The notes below the pieces were generated by a model. The model saw only the letters and a list, made by a program, of their open reading frames with translations, was not told the origin of the DNA and did no database searches. From NCBI GenBank assembly GCA_963682055.1, contig OY821749.1, positions 24,063,631-24,127,630 of the forward strand: 64,000 nt of DNA, given 5' to 3'. The first letter of the stretch is position 1; every line of letters starts with the position of its first letter. Below are positions 1-12,100 of this stretch, one piece after another. The DNA is from Primula veris (lineage: Eukaryota; Streptophyta; Magnoliopsida; Ericales; Primulaceae). Position numbers and translations under genes: made by a program.

Positions 1-206
1 GTTGAGTAAAACTTTTCTATCCAATTATAGCAAAGGAATAAATCCATATAGTTATGAAAATTACTGGTCCCAACTTGGCCGGTTGTAAATAAGAATAGAT
101 ATTACCAAGTCGAGTAAAACTTTTCTATCCAATTATAGCAAAGGAATAATTCTATATAGTTATGAAAATTACTGGTCCCAACTTGGGCCGATTGTAAATA
201 AGACTT
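1..206. repeat. Two-copy direct tandem repeat, about 108 bp
   Basis: The sequence beginning at 1 (gttgagtaaaacttttctat) recurs from 109 (gtcgagtaaaac...) with only a few changes and continues to about 206. The array may extend left of the window edge. No coding potential is seen. Confidence 0.85.
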
Positions 207-2000
207 TACAACGACATATTCCATATTTTTTTTAGGTCTTGTTTTTAGTAACTGACATTACATTGTATAAATATATAAACACATGAACCATGGTTTAAGT
301 AAGTTTACGACAATGTAAGAGGTTTTGATTATCTGTGGAAACATATTAACGAACAGAATCCTCGATAAAAGAAAGAGAAGTTGTTTAATGTTTATGAATT
401 ACTCACATATTCTTCTAAATTATATGTATAAGCCGAATCAATTTGGTAAATGGGATGAGACATCCATGAAAAAACATTTTTTATTTTATTTGAGACGATC
501 TCTAATTAATTTATTCCGACTATCTTTGGTTGAGGCAACTACTTTTTTTTTTACCACATCCTTGCGTAATATCTCATCGTCATGGAAATTTTATTGTCGA
601 ATCCAAAACATACTCAACTCGTCAAGCATATTTAAAGTTTACAGTCACACAATCTTTTGTACTTAAAACCAAATTTTCATATATTCATGTTACATAATTT
701 TTGATAAATGTCTTTTATAAAATTTATAGTATTTATGGGTAACCTCTATTTAGGTTTAAACTTTCTATTGTAGTAATATTTTTTTCGGATTACCAATAAT
801 CACTAAAGCAAGGGTTTACTGTAGGTAAAAATTGTATGATCGAAGCATTATAACAGCCATTGAAGGATCATATTATTATTTTTATTTTAAATAAATAAAA
901 CTAGTCATTCCCAATTAAAATAAAGATTTCACTCTTTTATTCACACGAAACGGGAAACGAGAAGCGGGAAACGGGGGAAACGAAAAACATAATTTTTAAA
1001 AGAAGAAACGAGTTTATGTAAGTATGGTTTAAACTTTAAAGTGATATATTCAGCATTCCTATATTGGAGATACCACCATTGGTAGAGTAGTTTGCTAACG
1101 GGTGTCATCGGCATTGTTTAACTGATAAATGTCGAAATGAAGTTGTATTAAATGCAAATAAGTAGTTGCATTCACTGTATAAATATAAGACACTACTATT
1201 TCATAATATTATTATAAAAAATATATATTTAAATGATTTAATTGAATAAAATGCTACCAGTTCTACACTATAAAAAACATTTTAAAACACATACCATATA
1301 TTTTTAACCAATGTCCGCTTTTCCTATAAAATTGTAAATTTTCTTATGCATGCAGCAACAAATCCACAAAATTTCCTATAAACGAGGTCACTGAATGCAC
1401 ATAAACACAAAGCAAAAATTAACAAAAATATACCTTTAAAAGTTTTGTTATCAAAAACATATCATATTAATATTAATGTACCACGTTAATTTTTTTATAT
1501 CTATATTTTTAAACTATTTTTTTTTTGTGTATTTTCCTGTAACACTCTCTCCCTTTCCCTCTCTATCATCTAAGATTACTCTCTCTCCTTCAGTTTCTAT
1601 ATATCTCCGTCTCATCTCTATACTATCTAAAATCTATCGTCGTTCTTCATTACGTCATTGATAAATTCGACCTCCGTCTCTTCTTTTTCCGGTGATGGCA
1701 CCGACGTCGTCGGTGTCGTCCTCCTCCTTTCATGATTTGAATCGGAGTGTGTAAATATGTATTTATCCATGTATATATGAATTGGAAAATTTTGGGATTG
1801 AATTTGGGAATTGTGAATTGAGGTAAATTGGGTTTAATAACATATGTACCCAATAAGAGTGGTATATATAGTTTTATATCCTATTCATTTGTTTGTTGTT
1901 TTTTATATTAAGAAAGAAAATGGAAGAAAAAAAAAAAACTTTTTTATTATGTATTTTTAGTAAAAAAAAACTTTAAAAACTATCATTTGACATTCTCTTA
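207..2000. other. Gene-free AT-rich stretch with repeat remnants
   Basis: I find no recognisable gene here. The 113-codon open frame at 325-666 has low-complexity, unrecognised composition. At 941-1030 lies one copy of a dispersed GAAACG-rich repeat (listed separately). At 1540-1740 a pyrimidine-rich stretch (ctctctcc) is followed by a short GC-richer piece (accgacgtcgtcggtgtcg). It looks like a UTR plus a fragment of coding sequence, but no homologous protein is recognisable. A similar arrangement precedes the second TTCATACC array near 13.85 kb. Confidence 0.5.
941..1030 (+). repeat. Dispersed GAAACG-rich repeat, copy 1
   Basis: A run of gaaacgggaaacgagaagcg-type words is followed by tttttaaaagaagaaacgag. 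The same arrangement recurs at about 26795-26960 and 46835-46995, where the copies are longer. It is probably a degraded member of a dispersed transposon family. Boundaries are not resolved. Confidence 0.6.
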
Positions 2001-2009
2001 GTATTATGA

Positions 2010-3190
2010 AAAAAATTGAGCTTGTACTCCCGTTTTTCGTGTTCATACCTTTTATTGTAAGTTCATACCCTTATTTTTAAAGTTTATACCACAATTTTAA
2101 ACTTCATACCCCAATTTTTAAGTTTATACTTCGATTTTTAAATTTCATACCCCGATTTTTAAGTTAATATCCTAATTTTTAAAATTCATATCTCAATTTT
2201 TAAGTTCATATCCCGTTTTTTAAAATTCATATCTCAATTTTTAAAGTTCGTACTCCCGTTTTTCGTGTTCATACCCTTATTTTAAGTTAATATTTCAATT
2301 TTAAAAGTGCATGACCTTATTTTTAAAGTTTATATCCCAATTTTAAAGTTCATTTTCTTGTTTTTAAAGTTCATACCTCGATTTTTAAACTCCATACCCC
2401 AATTTTTAAGTTCCATCAGACAACGTCCATCGAACCAAGTCCATCAGACAACGCCCATCAAACCAAGTCCATCGAATCAAGTCCATCAGACAACGTCCAA
2501 TGAACAACGTCCATCGAACCAAGTTCATCAGACAACGTCCATCGAACCATATTTTTAAAGTTTATACCCCAATTTTAAAGTTCATTTTCTTGTTTTTAAA
2601 GTTCATACCTCGATTTTTAAACTTCATATCCCAATTTTTAAGTTCCATCAGACAACGTCCATCAGACAACGTCCATCAAACCAAGTCCATCAGACAACGT
2701 CTATCGAACCAACTCCATCGAATCAAGTTTATCAGACAACGTCCAACGAACCACGTCCATCGAACCAAGTCCATCAGACAACGCTCATCGAACCATATTT
2801 TTAAAGTTTATACCCCAATTTTAAAGTTCATTTTCTTGTTTTTAAAGTTAATACCTCGATTTTTAAACTTTATACTCCAATTTTTAAATTCATACCCCGA
2901 TTTTTAAAATTCATATCCCGATTTTTAAATTCATATCCCAATTTTTAAAATTCATATCTCAATTTTTAAAGTCACACCTTAATTTTTAAAGTCATATCCT
3001 AATTTTTAAAATTATATCTCGTTTTTTTCGAATTCATACCATTTTACCAGATTTAATACCCTATTTTCTTTTCGTTTTCGAACAAATGTTTATTTTTATA
3101 CCAGTTTTTTCCGATTTCATACCTTTCTTTTTTGAGATTTCATACATTTTTTTTTATTTTAATTCATACCTTTTTTTCAATTTCATATAC
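2010..3190. repeat. TTCATACC-type degenerate tandem array, copy 1
   Basis: A degenerate unit of about 20-22 bp, roughly ttcataccccaatttttaaa, is repeated dozens of times. Inside it are two blocks (about 2410-2545 and 2643-2795) of another short repeat built from catcagacaacgtccatcga-like words. The block starting ttcattttcttgtttttaaa occurs at about 2349, 2581 and 2827, giving a higher-order period near 240 bp. Open frames through the array are repeat artefacts. Confidence 0.85.
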
Positions 3191-5560
3191 TTTTTTTTAT
3201 TAAAGGTAAAAAAAAATACTTGAAGTGAGAAACAACAATTACCGCTTGAAGTGAGAAAACAACAATTACCGTAAAATAAATTATACTCCACAAAAACATA
3301 AAAAAATAAATTATGATTATTTGTTTTTGGGATGCCGTAATTAAGGTAAGTTACGTAACTAACCGCGCCAAGTTTTCGCGGGGGTCAAAATGGTAAATAA
3401 AGGTACAAAACCCCACGCGGAACAAAATAAATACAGATAAGATATGTTTTATTTTTTTAATAATGTTGTATTGTTAATTGTTATCTACAACAAGGCAACA
3501 AACCAGTGTATATATATATATATATATATAAACCTTTTTTTTGTATTATTGGACTTTTTAAAAGAAATAAGAAGATCACCAAATTCTTGCTTGTTCTACA
3601 TCTCCAATAATAATCCATTGTTTATCAGTCTATGATCAGGTAAACATATATACTCTTTTTTTGTATGTTTTTTTATTTATTATTTGGTTCAAGAACTTTG
3701 CTTTAATATGATCCCATGTTGCATTTATTGATGACTAGTTCTCATGTGGATCTTGTTCTTTGGGAGTATATATTTTTATGGGCTTATTTGGGCATAGCTT
3801 ATAAGCTCAAAGTACTTTAAATATTTCTGTTTGCTTTTAAGCTGGATACTTGGGTGATCAGCTTTTGAGTTTTTTTTTGTTTTTTTTTTTCTCATAGAAA
3901 TTGATTAATTAAGATAGATCGGTGTAATATTCGTCTTGGTTTAAAAAAGTTAACTTTTTTGCTTAAACCTTTGTGCCTGGAACCCTTAATGAGATTATGG
4001 GACCAACAATTTAGTAGTTCTATATATTGTTATAGAATAGCAGAAAAGTTATATTTATCCTTTTCTGTTTCTGTATATAGAGCAGCTTATGTTGTATATA
4101 TTACTGTTATCTTTGAAGCTGCTATGAATAGTTACAAGGTTGTTTCGTGATCTCGAGGATGACTTGAAGTTTGTCTTTTTTTAGTCAAGCCTTGTTTGAT
4201 TGGAGCATTGAAGCTCAATTATTAGTAGTTATCGGCTTAAGATGGACTGATTTTGGTTTATCAGTATAAGACTTGAGCTATTCCAGCTTATTTGCTTAAA
4301 GCTGCAACCAAAAAATCCTCATGTACTGTAAAGTCTAAACTAGCTTTGTCTTGATTACTCTAATTCTTAAAACATTTAGCGGTCTCCAAAAATTTGTGGC
4401 TAATAAGAAATTTCTAATTGTCGAAGCTTTATTACTTTGATCAGCACCTGAAGATGTAGAATGCCGTACTCTGATTTCTAGTCCTGCAGCTTAAATTGGT
4501 TTATGACTTCCTATTTACTTTGAATGTTTGAAAATTTGGATTTATTTACTTAAATGATTTGTTGAGACTATGTTTTTCCAAATTCATGATACCAAAGATT
4601 GTAGCTGTAGAAACACCTAATCTTTTCCCTTTATCATGTGTAGACAGCCTGTTACGAGTAGCTAGTATGAATACATTCCTATTTCAATTACGAGACCACT
4701 AATAGTTAGAACTTTGATTTAATATAAGCTTGTATATTTTATTACTATTGTTATAGAAAAACAGAAAATCAAACTTCTCCTTTTTTGTTTCTGCATATAA
4801 AGAAGCTTATGTAGTCTATCATTGTTATATTTTTTGACGCTGCTATGATCAAGTACAATGCTGTATTGTGATTTCAAGGATGACTTTAAGTTTGTATTTG
4901 TTTGACAAGGCCTTGTTTGGTTGGAGCTTTGGAGCTCAATTTTATTATTAGTTTTTGGCTTAAGCTGGACTGAATTTGGTTGATCAGTATAAGAGTTGAG
5001 TTATTCCAGCTTATTTGCTTAAAAACTGCATCCAGACAATCTCCAATGAGCTATTCTAGCTTATTTGTGCTGGTTGCTCCAAACAATCCCCAATAAGCTA
5101 TTCCAGCTTTCTGGTGTTGGTTGCTCCAATTCATAAAACATTCAGTGATCTCCAAAAAAGTGTGCCAAATAAGAAATTTATACTCGTGGAAGCTTTATTA
5201 TATTGATCAGAACCTGCAAGAGTAAAATGCCTTGTAAGTTCTAGTCTCGCAGCTTCAGTTTCTTTATCACTTTCTGTTTGAAATTTTGGATTTTTATTAC
5301 TTAAATGATTTGCTGAGAACTATTGTTCTTCAAATTCATGATACCAAAGACTACAGTTATAAAAAATTCCCTAGCCATTTTCTCTACCATGTGTACACAG
5401 ACTGTTATGACTTATGAGTAGCTAATCAAGTAGTGAATCTAAGCACTTTTTTTTAAGATTAGGCATAATTTTGAAGCTTACGATCTAAAAATACTTTCTT
5501 TCTGTTGAGTCTTAAACTTTTATCTGCTGGTTTTAGGTGTTCAGATTGTGATTTACTTTC
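3191..5560 (+). other. Leader region and long 5' UTR intron of the PH-domain gene
   Basis: No coding sequence is seen. A (TA)n tract lies at about 3509-3530. A plausible noncoding leader exon ends at 3639 (tatgatcag|gtaaac). The next acceptor is near 5536 or 5544 (ttttag or ttcag), just before the ATG at 5561, giving an intron of about 1.9 kb. Much of this intron is an imperfect direct duplication (about 4013-4690 against 4737-5430). The leader exon is inferred from splice signals only. Confidence 0.5.
4013..5430. repeat. Imperfect direct duplication of about 700 bp within an intron
   Basis: Copy A (about 4013-4690) and copy B (about 4737-5430) share the same order of words: ttgttatagaa, cagcttatgt/agcttatgta, aaggatgact, ccttgtttg.ttggagc, gatcagtataaga, attccagcttatttgcttaa, and aaattcatgataccaaaga. 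Copy B carries an extra short duplication of ataagctattccagctt-like sequence. The copies are diverged and have many small indels. Confidence 0.75.
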
Positions 5561-8171
5561 ATGGGTGATGGGCCTCGGGGAATAAAAATATACTCTGATC
5601 ATTTTGAAGCCTCAACATCTAGCTCAGACATTGCAAGAATTACAACTCCCTCATCTTTATCACAACAAAAAGCACAAAACTTATCAAGGTACTTTTTAAT
5701 ATTATATAAAAGGCGAAGAGTGATAAATTTATAATTGATTTCGCTAATTTTTCATTGCGCTGATAGCATAGGCTACATACCCGTCTTTGGACCAGAAAAA
5801 AATTGATAAGTGCTGCAGCAATGCTAAAGTTATTCAGTTTCAAGGGATTGTCATGGGGATCAGACACCGGTGACCAAGAAAAGGTATATTCAATTATATT
5901 TTAGTAATTTTACTATTGTATTTTTTTTATAGTAGTTAATTAGTGGTTTAAGCAGTATTAGTGTGATATGCAGGTTGTGTTGACGGTGGGAGAAGTAGAG
6001 TCCCTGCGATCAGGAATTTGTGATTTAGAGGAAAGAGAATCTTATTTAAAAGCCCAGTAAGGAGTTAAAGTGCTTTTATTCTGAGGGTTTGTTTGGCTGC
6101 AACATTTAACTTTAAGAGCTTTCTATTTTGACTTTTAAGTTGCATTTCATTTGGTTTGCTAGCTCAGAAGCTGAGTGTTTGTTTTCTAGTCTAAAAAGGC
6201 TCGCAGTATTAAGTACGGCGGTTTAAGCTAGCACCCGTTTCAGTGATCTTGGTTAAAGCGGATGGGTAGTTATGTTAGATTGGGCCAATGCCGGACATTT
6301 TTTTTTCCTTCACTCGAAGGGATATTTGTTGCAGCTTCTAAAAAACACGCTGGACTATTCTTAGTTGAGAAAAATCTGGGTTCATCCAGCTTAAAGCTTC
6401 TAGCTTTTCATGCGAAACCCGGAAAAGCTCAAACTGATCAACCAAATGCAACCCAACTTTAAAGTGAAAAGAGAAGATAAAAGAGAGCTTAATCGATGCA
6501 ACCAAACAGTGCCTGATTCTATTTTAACTTAACTTGTAACATGTCATGGTCAAAAGAAACCAAATCGAGTCAACCTTCTTAACTATCACTCATCATCATC
6601 ATCAAACTATGTGCCTTTATCATAGCAATTTGGGTTCGGCTATATGAAACCATATCAGGAATCATTCTTTTTTGCAGCAATGAATTTTTCTCCGCCATAC
6701 TTTTCTACTCGATGCTATTTTTTATATCGATTTGTCTTATGCTCATGTCATTACGAATCAATTGCATCCAAGTTTTTAATCATCTGCCTCCACCTTTCTT
6801 TTGATATCCTACATTAACATCTTCACTCTTCCTGACCGGTGCATTGCATTTATACGTCTCCTGACCTTCTTAACTATCACTATTAATGGTATATTCTCCT
6901 AAACAGGTTAGAGCACGTTGATGAAATTTTGAGATCGGCTCGCCTCTCAGGCTACCTTCACGTCAGAACGGTACTATTTCATCTAGTAACACTTTACATT
7001 GTTTTTCTTTTTCTTTTCGGCTACCCTTGCTGTTTTCTTTGTTAAATATCATTATTATTTTTTAAACTTTTTTGATAGAGATGGGCAGCATTACCTGGAG
7101 AACCTCCTCCTATTGATGATATGGATGTAGACGATTGGCTCCCACGCTTTCTTGTTTATCATGGTTCCTGCATATTTTTCTATTTACAGTCGACAGGTAA
7201 TTGGTTCGAATTTTTAGGGTCATCATATTTTATTTCTTTGCCTTTTTTAGTCTTTTTGTGTGTAATTTAAACATGGTATATGGCTTGTGATAATGTTCAA
7301 GTTCTTGTTTTGAAATTATGTCTATAAGGTCTATCTGCTCTTTGTAAATTGTGATGAAATGGGTGATTGGTTAGTATTACTCGTAGGCTCTCGCTAATTA
7401 AGAGATTAGCTTGCAAATAACTTTCTCGGTATTGGGCAGTAGACCAACTTGTATGGAACTTGTAGATTTGAACTGAAACCGATTTCCTGGCTAATGCGTT
7501 GAGCAATTGTTGTTTGGCAAATGTTAGTCATATGAGTGTCAATATTGTTCAATGATTTGATTTTTTATTTTATTTTTAGATTTGAGTCCTCAGGACTCGA
7601 CCCTATTGTGTGATATCACTGAAGTAGGCCCTTTGCCAAGTTATACTCGAGAGGATGGGGAAACTCGTTATTGCTTTTACATATTAACTTGTCACGGCCT
7701 GAGATTTGAATGCTCAAATTCTTCTAAAGTTCAGGTACAAATAACTTTATATTCCCTAATTACTATTTATCGCAGTATAAATATCAAATTACGGTACCTC
7801 TCTTTTGAATACCTCCACTGCTCTACAGAGTCACAGACTACACTTTCAGTTTTATTTTCTTGAAGTGGTTTCTTTTTTAAAATGCAATATGCTGGAAAAC
7901 ATCAGTTTCATGATATTCGACTTAGCTAGAATAAATCTGCCATTTGTTAGGTTGTGTGATGTTTATCTAGACTTTTCATTTCCTACTAAATTGTGTAACG
8001 TTGTGCTTCTGATGTAGCGTTTGTTTTTGCTAACTTCAACTTTCCCCCGTGCTTTCGCTCTCTCAGGTAGCTGTTTGGTTGACAACGTTACAAGTCGACT
8101 GCAAGTTAGAACCCGAATTGATTGATCTCCCAAATATCAAAGAAACAAATGACCCATCTATGTTATCTTAA
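5561..8171 (+). CDS. Pleckstrin-homology (PH) domain protein, plant-specific
   Basis: Seven coding exons by my splicing: 5561-5688, 5772-5883, 5974-6056, 6907-6970, 7079-7196, 7580-7734, 8067-8171. They give 254 residues in one frame ending in TAA. Residues about 85-125 (VESLRSGICDLEERESYLKA) look like a short coiled coil. About 128-235 read as a PH domain: it starts near RWAALPGEPPP, has the strands DWLPRFLVYHGSCIFFYL and CFYILTCHGLRFEC, and ends in a helix with the conserved tryptophan (VAVWLTTLQ). PH domains usually bind phosphoinositides or protein partners; the ligand here is unknown. The family is known in plants and, from memory, the Arabidopsis relative lies next to or is fused with NDPK4 (At4g23895 region). 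The NDPK gene follows here 980 bp downstream on the same strand. Intron 3 holds a MITE-like element. The N-terminal 60 residues have no recognised domain. Confidence 0.85.
6084..6515. mobile_element. Probable MITE in intron 3 of the PH-domain gene
   Basis: The left end reads ggtttgtttggctgcaac. The right end, reverse-complemented, reads ggcactgtttggttgcatcg, so the ends form an imperfect terminal inverted repeat around TGTTTGG.TGCA. A TGA on each side could be a 3-bp target duplication, but this is weak. Similar TTTGGTTGCA-type ends recur in other introns of the window (for example near 4190, 4905 and 10380). Confidence 0.5.
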
Positions 8172-9151
8172 ATGTAATGTGTGAATAGATTTTTAGTTTT
8201 AGTAACATACTTATCAGCTAATATCGGGTTAGCTGATTTATAACATAACTGAACAGTGACCATTTAATATTTGTTCATATTTTCTGTACATAGACAATCT
8301 AGTTAAATAAAACCAGGGTATGATTTTCTCTTTTAGCAGTATGTATGTGATCTTAGAGGGTGGCTAAAGTGTTGAAGAGTATTTATGAAGCCTGTTTGGT
8401 TGCAATTGAGCTCGTTTTTTTAATTTTTTAGTTTACCTGCAAGTCGTGTTGCAGTTGGTTAACATATCAAAAGCTATAGTTCTTTTTCCGAGCTTATTGT
8501 CTGAAAAATTACCGAAGGAAACACTCGATCGCTTATTTGTTTTGATGATTTTACCAGTTGAAGAAGATATTTCAACCTGTAAAGAATTTTGGCCACATAC
8601 AATACAAGTCACATCGATGATTGAAGTAAATAATATTCATCAAATTTTAATTTTGGCTGTAATAAGAATATATTTTTAATAAAATCTTCCTATTACCGTA
8701 ATAAAAGTTCCTATCTGCGATATTGAAACATATTGGTCCAACTTGCAAAATAAAATTTGTTCATCAATAAACATATCTATTTTACTTGCAAGTCCAATTT
8801 GCAAAATAAAATTTGTTCATTAATAAACATATCTATTTATATTATATTATACTATACATCAGTTGAAACTATTATATGTAATATTTTTGGATTGAATTAT
8901 ACTACATATTCCGATTTTATTTATTAAAACTAGAAAATATATTTTCACAATATCTCTCCAAACATATTGGATCGTCAAAAACAAGGAACATAATAAAACA
9001 CATGTCTTCTCATTAATTAAAAATAAAAATAAAGGCATGAAACCTACTTTATCTGCTCACTCTATAACACAAACAAACCACTTATATACATACATATAGA
9101 TATAGAGAGAGAAAATAAAAAGAGTCACACCAACTAATTATATCTAAAAAA
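8172..9151. other. Intergenic region between PH-domain and NDPK genes
   Basis: No gene is seen. An imperfect direct repeat lies at about 8732-8845: the words aacttgcaaaataaaatttg...ttcatcaataaacatatcta occur twice, about 60 bp apart. The final 100 bp (tatagatatagagagagaaa and onward to the ATG) is a plausible NDPK leader. The 77-codon open frame at 8446-8679 has no recognisable features. Confidence 0.6.
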
Positions 9152-12100
9152 ATGAGCTCACAGATATTCAGATCTTCTTCTCGAGCTGCTAAATCCTTTC
9201 TCTCAGCTGTTAAAAACACCTCACGCCCCTTTTCTGGTATTTATTTATATACATATATAATTATATGTGTATTTATAGGGTCTAGACATAATTTCTGTTA
9301 CATTTTTTAAATACCCTTTTTAGCAATGTGTCTTCTAAGAATAGATCCTTAATATTTCACCCTTCTCCGTTTAAATATATATTAATATAAATAATAGACT
9401 ATACATAAAATTTGAGGTATTTTTTGAAATACCCTTTTAATGAATGTGTTTTATAAGATCCAAAATGTTATTAATTATAATAGATATTAGATGTATTCAA
9501 TTGTGTTTTTGACTAATTAGGAATTTAGGATATGTTTTGATGGATTTTGTCAAGGAAAATGAATCCTGTTTATAATTCGGTTCAATCTCTTTTTTTCGTC
9601 ATTTAATTTTTGGTATATAAAACCATATATTTTTACTTTTCTGAATAATGGCCAAATTTAATTATTTATAAAAAAACGTTAGATATGCATCTCTATGGCC
9701 TATATATAAATTTTAAGGTATTTTTCTAATACCCTTTTAGTGAATTTGTGAGATTTTACCATCTCAGAAATTGATTGAAATGTTAGAAACAGATGAATAC
9801 TGTAATTTTTTACTGTAAAAAGGAATTTTACCAATCTCACATGTCATTTCCTTTTTCGCAAGGTCTATAGTTGATGAATTTGTTTCACTTGATAGTCCAT
9901 TTCATATTTTCTATGCTGTTTGTACTCCTTTGTAATTACTACAGTGTTGATTAGATATATTCAATTGTTTGTTTGACTAATTGGGATATGTTTTGATGAA
10001 TTTTGTCCACGAAAATGAAACTTGTTCATAATTCGGTTCAAAGTCTTCTTTTCGTCGTTTAAATCGGTATATCGAAAGAAATGTTTTTACTTTTCTGAAT
10101 AATGGTTTGGATCTAGTTTGCTTTGTCCATTTACATATCTATTTTAGAATTCTTTTCATTTGGAAACCTTTGGTTTTATGTTGAATTTGATCCTGAAGGC
10201 TTAGATTACTGCTTGATTAACGAGATTCTCTTGGAAAATATGCTGCGTTATTAAAGGCTTTGATAAAAGTTGGGTTCTTTCATTCATAAACTCCTAAATT
10301 TATCAGAATAGTAAGATAAATTTACTTCTTAAAATCAAGTGTGAATCTTATCATAAAAAAGCAAGTAACCTGATTTTGGAGCTGCAACCAAACAAGGCTG
10401 GCATTCTTGATGAATGATAATAGTGTTTAATTCTCGAAGATCAAACAATTATACATCAGAAGCTTGCACATTACATTACACACAAAATAAACCTTTATAT
10501 TATTCATTTAAAAAGTTGTCATCAAATTTACAGGAGAAAATAAGTTTTGTGATCAACTGTTTTTGAATAACAACACAAGTCGCTGGAATTTCTTTCTTTT
10601 TCCATTTTAATGGGATCTGTTCTTTGAACTCCGTTTTTAAATATCAAAATACACGGATCATCATCGTTTTTAATGCCAAAATCTTAGATGTGAGCTAATT
10701 TCCTGTTTTTTATTTCACATGAAACTCGATTTTTGTGAACTAAAATGTAATATGCTTAGTGCCTAAACTTTGGATCATGTACTTTTGTTGCTTATACAAT
10801 ACTTGCAAAATATACATTATGAGTAGCCACTCATCAATGAATTGGGTTTTTTTGAACTGGATTCACGAAAAAATATATTTGTTTTACCAATTTGATTATC
10901 TAAATGAACTCATTTAGTTATGTAAGACTTTGTTAATGTGGAGGTTATCAACCCTTGCTTCTAAAACCTAAATAACAGTCTGGTATTCTGTGTATCACAT
11001 AGCTTAGTTATCTATGAGGCTTTTATTATTCCGATGATCCATTTTGAAATGTAATTCAGTTTGTTGTCGGGTTGGGTGCAAAATATTGGCCGTGACTTAG
11101 ATCAGCTTAGATATTGTATTTCACTTCAAACACATATATACTAGACGAACTGTAATTGTGTTACAATTATAAATATGCGCCTGTCCTCGCATACATAAGA
11201 GAAGTACTATAAATGTGAATAAGCACATAATGATTTATTTTCTCTCTCTTTGTAGGAGGTCGAATTGTAGCTTCAGCCGCTACAGTTTCACTGAGAGGGA
11301 AAACTTCCTCCTTGGCTTCAAACGCATGGACAAACTCTAAGAATGCTTTTGGGGGATTACTTTTGGGGGCCCTTGCCCTTCCAGCAGCAGGTTTGGATAT
11401 TTATACTAAATCTTATGGTTGTTTCATTTAGGTGAATTTAAAAATGCAAAACTTGGTTTAAAATCTATCCTTTAATTTATCACATTCCATTACTTACACT
11501 CTATTTTCTTCAGTCTGTTTTTGAATTTATATGATTGTGTTATTTTTGGACTGGCTTACGTCCAGCTTCTCTACCGTGGATGAGATGGGTATCTTCGCTG
11601 ATTTTGTAATTAACACTAGAGAATCACATAAAAAAGTAGTTAGACGGTGTTGTGATACTGTTTCTAATTGTGGTCTTTTATACTTCTTTGATTGTGTAAT
11701 CATTTGGATAGAGTAGAAAATTAAGCAAACTAGTATTTCTTAATACGGTTAGAAAGGAAGCAGTTGCCTTGTTCCTTGTTGAAGTTTTAACATTGTGTCA
11801 CCCGGGACCGGCGGGATCTCTTTTGACTTTTATCATAATAATGGGTTGAAATTCCATTGTTTGGGTTGTTCAAGTTTGAAACTTTCCTGTGTTACTCCCA
11901 ACAAATCTCCTACCCCCCTTATGAATCATGTTAATGATAGTATAATTTTTCTTTCATGGCTGCTGGATGAAAATTAAGAGCTTTAGTTTAATTTTTTTCT
12001 TGCTATTACAGAAATTTAAGGTATGAGTGATATAGCTTTGCTGTCTAACCTGGATTCCTCAGATAATAAAAAGTCTTCTACGTTCTATGACATTGCCCAG

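Noticed and set aside
325..666. 113-codon frame as a gene
   Set aside because: No start context, domain, codon bias or conserved motif; it is flanked by repeats.
2307..2907. Open frames of 83 and 135 codons in the first array
   Set aside because: They are translations of the tandem repeats (recurring ILKFIFLFLKF peptides), with no independent gene signal.
7582..8017. Separate small genes at 7582-7863 and 7805-8017
   Set aside because: The first is an exon of the PH-domain gene read into its intron; the second is intronic.
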